From positions 1,240,001 through 1,304,000 of the forward strand of contig MCGT01000002.1 of assembly GCA_002104935.1 (NCBI GenBank): a stretch of DNA of 64,000 bases, given 5' to 3'. The position numbers were made by a program, and so were the translations under genes. Every line of letters begins with the position of its first letter. Position 1 is the stretch's first letter. The notes beneath the pieces were generated by a model. That model was given only the letters and a program-made list of their open reading frames with translations. It was not told the DNA's origin and searched no databases. This DNA is from Hesseltinella vesiculosa (lineage: Eukaryota > Mucoromycota > Mucoromycetes > Mucorales > Cunninghamellaceae). This document shows positions 44,558 to 55,134 of the stretch, piece by piece.

Positions 44558-44920
44558 CTACCAGACCGCAGACAATGGGTTTGAGGTAATGGAAGGTGTC
44601 ATCGTGGGGCCAGGGGGATTGGAGCAGTATCGGGAATTGAAACGTGCAGCCACTTTCTGAAAAAAAAAAAAAAAGACGTTGTGAATGAGGCAACGTAAAC
44701 TATTGCACTTGTGCTGGACGATTCGGCTATGTGACCTTGTCTTGCCATATACCTCGTTTACGGTGGCAAAGTCGGGGTTTTTGTTGAGCTGTAAACAGCA
44801 ACTTTTGTCGGGTGAACCAAGTTCGTGCGAAATCATTCTCAGCGCATGTTTGCCAGCCTTCAAGCTCTTCACTTGGCTGCCTGAGAGAGCTGCAACTTTA
44901 TCATCGTCTTCCCTCGTCAT
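44558..44920 (-). CDS. Small two-exon gene, 88 aa, unknown function
   Basis: Exons 44920-44753 and 44656-44558 with a GTATAT...TTTTCAG intron of 96 nt preserving frame. From the ATG at 44920 the protein is 88 aa: a charged start (T-R-E-D-D-D-K-V-A-A-L), a basic helix (S-L-K-A-G-K-H-A-L-R-M), a C-C pair, the join N-P-D-F-A-T-V-N-E to K-V-A-A-R-F-N-S-R-Y-C, and a Pro/Ser-rich end. An in-frame ATG at 45028 would add 36 residues. No family recognised. The clean splice structure and lack of homopolymer residues favour a real gene over chance. Confidence 0.45.
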   Translation of the reverse strand: MTREDDDKVAALSGSQVKSLKAGKHALRMISHELGSPDKSCCLQLNKNPDFATVNEVYGKTRSHSRIVQHKCNSLRCLIHNVFFFFFQKVAARFNSRYCSNPPGPTMTPSITSNPLSAVW

Positions 44921-45406
44921 TTTGAACTCGTGGGCAAAATTTGGGGTGAATCGACTTGACCGATGTTGCAGTGTGATTTTTGATCCGATCGCCTGGGGAT
45001 CCCCTGGTGAAAACGGCCGATTTTTCATGTTTTTTAGCTGGGAGATCGGAGGTGTAAAAACAAGGCTGATCAGACGTTGGCTGGGAGACCTTCACCAATC
45101 GACCTGATTTTCTCAACACCATCATTACTCATGCAGATGTGCTGCCATAGAAAATAGCAGGTCAATCGGATCACTCAAAAGAGCTGTATAACTTTTCCTT
45201 TTTTTTTTTCAAAAATGAACAGAATTTGGCTGGTCAGATTCAACTTCCGCACATCCACAGAGTAGCCGGCCATCAGTGACAGAGGCGAGATTTCAAACGC
45301 TGAAAGACGGCAGCTGGTGTGACTGTTGTTGCGAGGCGGCCAAGGAACGTTCTCTGACATGGATGATGGAAAGGGTAGATTTATTTCATTGATGAACATG
45401 ATTGGA
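44921..45406. other. Spacer between the 88-aa gene and the divergent ATO gene
   Basis: 486 bp. Carries repeat copy B (45032-45065) and a T run at about 45201. No gene recognised, apart from the possible N-terminal extension of the 88-aa gene to 45028. Confidence 0.4.
45032..45065 (+). repeat. Dispersed 34-bp repeat, copy B
   Basis: TTTTAGCTGG, ATCGG, GG, GT and AAAAC blocks in the same order and spacing as copy A at 44079-44112. Confidence 0.55.
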
Positions 45407-46210
45407 TTAAAACAAAGGTAGCTTAAAATAGGTATCAAGTGTGGAATAGACCTGTTTGAAACAAGCAGTGAGTGACTGACTTGGAAATGCCTTGTTTTTT
45501 TTGTCTCCTTACCATTGCAAAAGAAATATACCAAGAGGTGAGGCCAATAGCAATATCAAAGAACCCACCGGCATTGTTCACAGCATTACTGTTAATGGCG
45601 TTACCCACGCCATAGAGAAGGCACGAACCGATAGCCAGCAACAGGAGGAAGCGGATGATCCAGAGGCCTTGTTTCAGCGTGCCCAAAAAGAAAAAGATCG
45701 TCGGCACAGCATAGACAAAGCTGATGATCGACGTTGTGAGCTGAAGTTCCCGCGCCGACAGAGTTGTCAATAAGCCATTGCTTGGCAGATAGATCACCAA
45801 GTAAGAAAAGTAATACCCAGCGTACACGCCGAAGATAGTCCCGGTAAACACATTGCCTACGTGTGATAACATGTTAGAAACGACGGCTAGTTTTCATCCT
45901 TTTCCTTACATTGCAGCAGCTCAGCAATGGCTGCAATAAGTAGACCCAATGATGCGCTGCCAGCGCACATCCCTACCGCCATTTGTGGCAAGGCACCTTC
46001 AGGAAGAGCCATGACACCAACCACATTGGAAAGGCCAATCGCACTGGAGCCAAGACCTAAGCCTTGGAAGGCCAGCGTCACGAAATTGTACTTGGTCATC
46101 AGCGGGAATTCAGGCACTACATCCTGTACGGCAGCACGCTCTTTACTGCTGTGGCCAGTTTCGATGTCCATATGTTCAACAATTTCTGTAGTATCACTTT
46201 TGTTCGTCAT
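45407..46210 (-). CDS. Divergent GPR1/FUN34/YaaH (ATO-like) membrane transporter
   Basis: Exons 46210-45910, 45856-45513, 45451-45407; 229 aa. Acidic N-terminus, then six hydrophobic segments in ATO spacing: F-V-T-L-A-F-Q-G-L-G-L-G-S, A-L-P-Q-M-A-V-G-M-C-A-G-S, a join C-N-V-F-T-G-T-I-F-G at the place of the usual G-N-T-F-G, and Y-F-K-L-P at the end. The N-P-A-P-L-G-L signature of acetate transporters is absent, so the substrate may differ. The last exon is only 45 nt. A TATA box sits about 90 bp upstream. The family assignment rests on topology and motif placement. Confidence 0.75.
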
Positions 46211-48298
46211 CTTGATGTGTGAAAATAAAAAAATCCAGCTGAAAAAAAAAAAAAAAAAAGGTTGTTTTAGACCACCGCCAAGAAGTGGAAGCGGCTCCGC
46301 TATTTATACTCGACGCCCTGGCCATGACAAACAAAATTATCCTGAAATGGTCATTTTTTTTATTTTACTTTTTGCCCATGGATCAATGAAGCGAGGGACC
46401 AACACCCTCCCCGGATGTTTATCACCTGCTCGTCGCCTCTTTTCACGGCTTTTTTTTTCCCACGCGTCAATTTGACCCGATCCCCACGTTTCAAACGCCA
46501 TTGGCCATGCGTTTCATCCTGGGCAGCCTCCATAGATGCCTCATACACTTTGCTTAAGAGAGTCATTGCAGGGTGGTGAGGGTAGTAAATTCTAAAACTC
46601 CAGCCTCCTACCATTCTTGAATTTAACCACCCATGCTCACTTCCGCACTGTCGTGTCTTGTCCCAAAGTTTTTTTGTAGATCAGAGCCATCCAATCATCG
46701 CTGCATTTGGCAAAAATTGTATTATTTATTTATGTGAACAAAAGATGCTTGTTGGTCAGCTCGATCTTATCAAGTCATCAGGAGTTGGCCCTCTTTTTTT
46801 TAATTTGATCCATTTAGGAAAGTGGCTTTCCCACGAGGTTGTTTTGTTTTCTTCTGATCTTTCCATTTCAAAAAGAGAGAGGGTGAGAAAGGCGTCAAGA
46901 AACAACAAAGCTTGGCTACAGCACATGGTCCAACTAGACGTCCCATTCACAGACCATGCCAGGTTACCCCAACAGGAAATGTCATCGGAGAAAAGCATTC
47001 AGGGGTGGGGGGCGTGACCATCTCGTAACATGATCAACAAGATCGTAAACGTGCTGCAGATCACTCGAACTGAAACTCATTGTCCCTTTCCAACACTCCT
47101 CGTTGCGTTTATTATTTTTTGTACTATTATTTTTACGTTGGCAAGGACAATCCGTGGAACAGACTGATCTGCCCCCCTTTTCCAAAATAAATTTTTCTCG
47201 GTGGATAACTCTGCAAAGCCAGGCAGTCGACCTTGTTTGATTATCATGCGTCCAAGAAATGGAGTTGACGTCGAAAGTAAACTAGCAGTGGGATGTCAAC
47301 AGTAAGTTCTCACAACCGAGTCGCCGTTTAAGATGCTTTACATAGAAGCTTATATGAACCTCCTTGATTTGGAAGCGCCTCGGCGTTCTTGTTTTTCTTT
47401 TTTTTTTTTTAAGAAAAACTGCAGCTTTCGTATCACATCTCCTTTGCCATCGCCCTTCACCGTCAAGGCATGGAGAAATAACAAAAAAAAAAGAGGCATT
47501 TGTTTCGCAATGATCATCAAAGGGCACAGCAAGAAGCATGTCTTTCTTCTCAATCCCGAGGTATATGAATTGGCATAAGCACACGTATCCGTGGGACGGC
47601 TGGAATGGAAATAAATTAAATAGGGGATATACAGATGTCGCGCGATGGCAGATGGCTACATGAACACAAGAACTGGCACCTGCTGCTCTATTGATTTGTT
47701 TTGGGAAAAAAAGTTGGGGGAGGGGGGTTATTACAAACAACAGTAGACTTCCAGATCAGATGCATGTGTCCAGATCGTAAACCACAGAGGCACATTAACA
47801 GCTTATGCATTGCCCCGGAAGAAACGAACCTTATGCGCCTGGCGCTAATGGAAACCGCGTTTATCATTGCGCCTAACATGGCATCCTTTGGCAATCGCGT
47901 CTGAATTCATAGAGAATAGGAGCTCTGGCTAAAGAAAGTACCGGCGCAATATCATACAAGTGCTTCATCCCACACCTTACATACGGGTAGGATCTGATGA
48001 GAACAGGATGGTCAACCGCCAAAGCGTCAGCATCCATCGATTGGAGATAGAGAAGGCACTGGCACACCTACATGTCGCTGTAAAAACACCCACGCCAAAA
48101 AAGCCCAGTCCCTCAAACCGGGCATCGATCCTGACTATCACCTAACAATGGCATCCATGAGCGGTGTTTATTTTCATAATCATGGTGAAGAGTGAGCCAG
48201 CACACTGAATTCGGTGCCAGGGGAGGGTTGCAGCCTATGTGTAAGAAAATAAAAAAAAAATGAAGGATCTGGCACCAGAAAAGTTTGCGGCTGGCAGT
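46211..48298. other. Intergenic region of 2.1 kb
   Basis: Upstream of the divergent ATO gene and downstream of the dioxygenase gene. Contains a TATA box at 46301-46308, A/T runs and a few short frames without domain or splice support (46360-46614, 46658-47017, 47688-48067). No RNA gene recognised. Confidence 0.45.
46301..46308 (-). promoter_or_regulatory. TATA box of the divergent ATO-like gene
   Basis: TATAAATA on the minus strand, 91 bp before the start codon at 46210. Confidence 0.5.
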
Positions 48299-49474
<1,176 letters not shown>

Positions 49475-50184
49475 TTTTTTTTTTATAAAAAGACAGGCGG
49501 TGTTCACACGGGGAAGGGTTTTGTTTTTGGTGTGCGCATGAATGATTGGAGCCAGCTTAGTGGGCTGTGATTGGCTGAACCGCAAACAAAATATACTTTT
49601 TGGAAACCTTAATTCTTTTTTTAGCTTTTGGCCAGATCGTCTCGATCGTATTAATATCGTCTTTTATTGTCCACTTTTGCCTCAATTCATCAGCATCACA
49701 AAGGAGTCCTTTATAAAACTAAAAAAGTGGGTTTACCTACGAAAGTATCAAGGTTGGTTTTCTCATAGATGGTTACCGAGAATATGTCCAAGAGAGCACG
49801 GCAAACGGGGATTTAAATGACGTGGTGGTACACGCCTTTTTTCGGACCCCTCCTTTTTTTTCGTTCTTCAGCTTCATTGTGGTTTTCTTCTTTACCTTCT
49901 TTATTCTTCCCTTTTTTTTTATTTTCTAATCCATATCTTTTTCATTCTTGAATGATCTTCTAACCCTTGACACATTCCTTTACATTTAATCACCCTCTAC
50001 ATTCCTTTAGACTCTCTCTATTTTTTTTTCTTCTTCTCTCTGCATACACTCGTTTTTTTTAATCTCATATTGATCCATATCCCCCTCCGTTTTTATTAAC
50101 TTGGTAAGTTTACTTTGTTTGACAGTAACATTAGGAAGGGAAGAATTGACGTTTCTTTTTGCCCTGATCTATAGTAACACCACT
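49475..50184. other. Divergent intergenic region; CT/T-rich leader of the DH-domain gene
   Basis: 710 bp. The right half (49830-50100) is strongly pyrimidine-rich. A probable 5' UTR intron (GTAAGT at 50104, CTATAG ending 50174) precedes the ATG at 50185. Confidence 0.5.
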
Positions 50185-53175
50185 ATGTATTCCTCGTCTT
50201 CTTCCCTTACTCCCTCTTCAGCATCTCCGTTTAATTTCAGCCCTGCCGTCTCTACCACTTCTTCGCAATCCTCGCAAGGGTCAGCCAATGTCAAGTCATC
50301 TCGTAACCTCTTCACTGATTTGATGGATGCTGAAGCCAACTACATGGCCACCTTGAAGATCATTGACTCGGTAAAAAATGAGGCAGCTCCCCTTTCCCCA
50401 GAGTTTCTCATGCCCCTGGATTTCACAAAAAAAAATAATACTTTTATTGACTTTTTATTTATCTATTTTTTTTTTTTTTTCATCAGGAAATCGCCCCTCT
50501 TTGGATGAAGCAGACAGTTCAAGCTGTGCCTGAATTTACCGAGTTGATCAAGAACGTGGGGGACCTTGTCAAAGTCAATCGCCAATTTTCGTCTGTAAGA
50601 ATCTCGGCGAAATTAAAGCGGCCGAAAACGATGACTCACTTTTTCTCTCCTTGTTAGAATTTATCAAAGTATGCAGGCCCTGCTGGACAATCAGGATCAG
50701 AGCTTGGTGATATGCTGATGCGATGGGTAAGCAGTAAATGCCACGAATGGCTGACCAAAGACGCTCACTCGCATTCTTCTAGGTACATGACTTGGAAGCA
50801 CCCTATGCGAACTATGCTCGATCCTATATCCCTAATTTGAATAACCGCAGTGATATCCTGGCCAATCAGTCCATTGATAAACTGCTCAGGGTAAAAGGAA
50901 AAAAACGCCGTAATGGCTTCTGTCATAGGCGGCTAACGTTTTATTTTTTTTAAATTAGGATTTGTCGTCGTCGGCTGCATATGACATCACTTTGGAGTCT
51001 CTGTTCAATGCTCCTATCCAGCAACTAAAATACTACCATGGGTTGTATACCCGATTACTAGACTCGGCCGACCCGTCTCGCCGTGACTACAAACAGCTGG
51101 TGGATGCTACCAAACGCTTGGATACCATTCTTGCTCTTGTGTCTCATCAAGCCAAACAAGGATCCTCTTTGACATCGCCGCCAACGGTGGATACAAAGCG
51201 CACTATCCACAAGAAGAAAAGCATTTTGCGCCAGGAAGATTTCTTTTCGTACTATGCAGAAACTGGCGAAGTGTCACCCATCAGCTCCGACGAAGAGGAT
51301 GGCTTTGAAGGCTACGGCCGTGACTCCCATTCCGAAAAGGTGCCTCCCTTGCCTCAAGACGACCTGGCCAACATCCAGCCTCGAACTGTCAAGATCTTAC
51401 CCCAGGTGCCTGCCAACAACAACCTGCCCCCTGCTCCGGCCCCTGCTCCGGCCCCTACTCCCCCCACCAAAAAGCCATCCGAAGCTGCTGTCAGTATGAC
51501 CTACATCAAGCCCGCGACTGCCAAAATTGATCTGCCTACCACGTCACCGGAACCGGCCAATCATGTCAATGCTGTGCGAGCTGCCTTGACAACCCCTCCT
51601 GCTCCTTATCAAGCCCAGCAACCCTCCTCCTCCATGCATTCCTTGGCTCCTTCGCCTACTGCAGAATCGCCCACTCGCCCTGTGTCACCTCGTGCGGTCC
51701 AGGTCCAACAAGCCGTCACGCCTGTGGCTGCCATGCAGGCTGTTCCGCAAAAGACGAACGACTATTTTTCCACTCCTGTCTCCTCTTCCAACGATCGCAC
51801 CATGTTACCTCGCTCATCATCCAAGCGTGGCAACAATCCCCCCACCGGTGATCGTGCCCTCAATGTCGATCCCACTGCTCGGTCTGTACAACCTCGACCC
51901 ACCGCTCCTCCTCCATCTCAACCTCAGCAACAGCCATTCCAGTCCCCTCGTGCCAACTACAATGCTCCTGGCCCCCAACCTCCACAACAACAGCAACGAC
52001 CCCCCTATTCCTATGGTGCCGGCGGCGCTCCCATGCCTCCACAAGGCCATCCCCATGGCCAACCTCCCGCCGGTGGCATGATGCCTCTCTCCCGCTCATC
52101 ATCTCGCCAGCAAGACATGCCGCCTCCCCGACCCGGCCATCCTCCCATGCATGCCATGGCCAACAACCGCCCTCCTCCTCCCGGCGGCATGGTCGGCCCT
52201 CCCCATCCAGCCTACCCTTCCCCTTCACCGCAATTCAGACCTCCTCAGCAACCTCAGCAACATTCCCCTGCCATGATGGCCAGCCGGTCTCTTGGCACCC
52301 GCACGCCTCCTCCTGGTGGCCATGGCATGATGGCTCCCTTATCGCCTCGCACGCCTCCTCCCGGCGGCATGGAAGACCCTCAGCATGGCGTCAAGCAAAT
52401 CTTGTTCAATAATAACCAGTGTGAAGTGTTCCATTGGAAGGCCCAGTCGTGGTATGCCGTCGAAGGCCAGTGCATCTTGCAAGTGCGCCTCACCTTCAGC
52501 AACCGATCCTGTCTTGCTATCCAACTCCAGCCCTCGGGCCAATTGTATTTGAACGCCTGGATCACACCCACCATGGTCATCAGTCAACCCTCCCCCACCG
52601 ACGTCAGCGTGTCCTTTTCCATGATGAACAAGCAAGAAAACTACCTGATCCATCTCCACCATCCATCCGACGCCTCCAACCTCTTGGCCATGCTGCACCG
52701 CATGCATCATGAAAGCACCACCCCGCCTCCTCCTTCCGATCCTCGTGGCTACCCATCCTCCTCCAACAATGCCGCCCTACGCCGTCAAGATACCGCCGTC
52801 GAGCTCCGTGATGAAACGCCCTCGGTGGAAGATGTGCCCCAGACCTTGAAGCCTGTCTTCCAATGCAAGTGCAAGTTGTTTGTGCAAAGCGAAACCTCAA
52901 AATGGACCCCCATGGGCTCCACTGCCATGAGGATATCCCAACAACACCCCAGCCAAAAGATGCACATTTACATCCAGGACGATAAGAACAAGCTGGTCAG
53001 CTCTGTTGTCCGCAGTGGCAATATCGAGCGTCTCACCTCCAAACGTCTCACCTTTTTGCTTAATGACGAAGCCTCCAAGGCTAGTGTTGTCTATTTGATC
53101 CAACTCAAAGACGACAAGACTGGTAACAAAATCTATGATTATCTCAAGACTCAAAATGCATCCAACGGTTGGTAG
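50185..53175 (+). CDS. Dbl-homology (RhoGEF-like) domain protein with proline-rich middle and tandem C-terminal beta-rich domains
   Basis: Exons 50185-50370, 50487-50594, 50658-50726, 50783-50890, 50959-53175; 895 aa. Residues about 40-235 resemble a DH domain (F-T-D-L-M-D-A-E-A-N-Y-M-A-T-L-K-I-I; S-L-F-N-A-P-I-Q-Q-L-K-Y-Y-H-G-L-Y-T-R-L-L), which catalyses nucleotide exchange on Rho/Cdc42 GTPases. Then come a long Pro/Gln/Ala-rich disordered stretch (about 300-620) and two beta-rich segments at about 635-735 (Q-C-E-V-F-H-W-K-A-Q-S-W-Y) and 789-885 (C-K-C-K-L-F-V-Q-S-E-T-S-K-W) that look like diverged EVH1/RanBD/PH-type folds. It may act at the polarity or cytoskeleton cortex. No PH domain directly follows the DH. 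The DH call is from helix patterns, not a full alignment. Confidence 0.7.
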
Positions 53176-53232
53176 ATCCTCCCTCTTTCACTTTCTTTTT
53201 TTTTTTTTACTTTTATAAATATTTCCCCTTCC

Positions 53233-53255
53233 CACACACACACACACACACACAC
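53233..53255. repeat. CA dinucleotide microsatellite
   Basis: A run of alternating C and A, 23 nt, in the 3' UTR region 58 bp after the DH-domain gene stop. Confidence 0.9.
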
Positions 53256-53289
53256 TTTTTATTTTCCTTTTTCTTTCATACTTGCAAAC

Positions 53290-53295
53290 AATAAA
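53290..53295 (+). terminator. AATAAA polyadenylation signal of the DH-domain gene
   Basis: AATAAA about 115 nt past the stop codon, shortly before an A run. Canonical sequence and distance. Confidence 0.5.
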
Positions 53296-53693
53296 ATACC
53301 GTATTTAAAAAAAAAAAAAAAAAAAGATCCTGCCTCAGAAACGTTTGGCTTTTGATTGGTGTGGAGCAGGATCCAGGAACTGAAAAGATTTTTTTTCCCA
53401 GTCAGCTGGTTACCATGGAAACACACAGGAGCAGTAAAAAGATCAAAAGGGATGTTGATGAATGGACAAAGAAAGAAATAAATGAGAGAAAGTAAAAATA
53501 AATATAGGCACTAGTGCTTGTAACATGCGACGATACAATAAAAAAAAAAGAACCTTGACTCGGTGATCAGGCAAGCCCTTTATGGTAAACTTCAAGCGAT
53601 TGGGGCATTTTTTTTTTATTTGTTTGCCCTGTTTCTATTTTCTTTCTTCTTTCCTCCTCCTTTTCCCCACTCTTTTTTGTCTATTTTTCAGCC

Positions 53694-55017
53694 ATGACTG
53701 ACGTTGCCACTAGCCCTGTCCTGCTTGCCGAAAAGAAGCAAGCTGTCAAGAAAAAGTAAGTGAGTGGGATCAAGTGGGGAAGAGGCTTGTTTTTTTTCGA
53801 TCAAGATCATTTCCTTGAAAGGCTGAATGCCACATTGGATCCTGACCGTTCTTGTTTCAACACTTGTAGCCAAGCTCTTATTGACTGTGCCAGTGGCACT
53901 GTAGGTGGTATCTTGCAAGTGCTTGTTGGTCAGGTAAAAAAAAAAAAAGTCTTAAACAACTTTATGTATTTGCGGACCGCTGATCCCGTTCCTTTTTTGT
54001 CGCAGCCTTTTGATACTATCAAAGTGGTAAGGTCTTTACTTTTAAAGAGAAAGGAACTTGTCTAATGTCACGTTGTTTAACATAGCGTCTCCAAACGCAA
54101 TCAGTGACCAACCCTATCTACAGCAGCATGATGGACTGCGTGCGTAAGACCAAGGAAAAGGAAGGTTTCAAGGGCTTCTACAAGGTAAGCGACAGCTTTT
54201 GAGACGCACGCATGAACAAAGACTTATGTCTACTTTTAGGGAACCATGACTCCTTTGGTAGGTATTGGTGCATGCGTGTCGATCCAATTTGTCGCCTTGC
54301 AAGCCATGAAACGCCACTTCTCTCCCAACGGCGATCTTTTGACCAACAGCCAATTGTACATTGCTGGTGCTGTGTCGGGCGTGGCCAACTCTGTCGTGTC
54401 TGGTCCTGTGGAACACATCCGTACCCGTCTGCAAGTCCAAACCGGCGCTCCCGGTCAAGGCATGTTCTTCCGCGGCCCCATTGACGCCATCCGCCAAATC
54501 TACACCAACTATGGCTTGGCTGGTATCTACAAGGGCCAGGCCATTACTGTGGCTCGTGAATTCCAAGGCTATGGTGCCTACTTTTTGGCCTACGAATGGT
54601 TGGTCCAGCGCTCCATGCAAACCCGCGGCTGTCAGCGCAATGAGCTTCCTACCTGGGAAGTCATGGCCTATGGTGCCAGCGCCGGTTATGCCATGTGGTT
54701 GACGGTGTACCCCATTGATGTCATCAAGTCCAAGTTGCAAACCGATGCCTTTGACCCTGCTCAACGCAAGTATGCTGGAGCCCTCGACTGTGCCCGCAAG
54801 ACCATTGCCGCCGAAGGAATGGCAGGTCTGTTCCGTGGTATTGGCCCTTGTTTGTTGCGTGCTGCTCCCTCCAACGCCGCCACTTTCATGGGGTAAGCTG
54901 GTTTTTTTTTTTTTTTTTTTTTTTTTTACCTCTTAAAATATGTCCTCAACCAATCGCTCACACCTTTTTTTTTCATCCTTTAGCTTTGAATTGGCCATGC
55001 GTGTCTTGTCCAACTAA
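53694..55017 (+). CDS. Mitochondrial carrier family protein (YMC1/carnitine-carrier-like)
   Basis: Exons 53694-53755, 53870-53933, 54006-54026, 54086-54184, 54240-54892, 54984-55017; 310 aa, six TMs in three repeats. Three carrier signatures are visible: [22 protein letters not shown] and [11 protein letters not shown]. The opening [13 protein letters not shown] resembles yeast Ymc1/Ymc2 and carnitine/ornithine carriers of the inner mitochondrial membrane. The exact solute cannot be fixed. The third exon is 21 nt and encodes precisely P-F-D-T-I-K-V. The last intron has a 26-nt T run, the longest in the window. Confidence 0.92.
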
Positions 55018-55134
55018 GTTACCCCCTCGTTTTGCATTTTTACTACTTGTATTCTTTTTCGTTGCTCATGGTACATTTTTATCCGCTGATTTGTTAAACA
55101 ATTAAAGCATTAGACTATTTTTTTTATTATTACT

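Larger units (their letters stand above)
53176..53693. other. Intergenic spacer before the mitochondrial carrier gene
   Basis: 518 bp holding the CA repeat, the AATAAA signal, an 8-bp inverted pair (GATCCTGC/GCAGGATC, about 53326-53375), A runs and a CT-rich leader just before the carrier ATG. No gene recognised. Confidence 0.45.

Noticed and set aside
46360..46614. Minus-strand 84-codon frame with a basic middle
   Set aside because: No family, weak start context, contains A-run lysines; insufficient support.
46658..47017. 119-codon plus-strand frame
   Set aside because: No motif, surrounded by AT-rich spacer; chance frame likely.
47688..48067. Two overlapping minus-strand frames suspected to be a transposon fragment
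   Set aside because: No transposase motif, terminal repeats or consistent frame.
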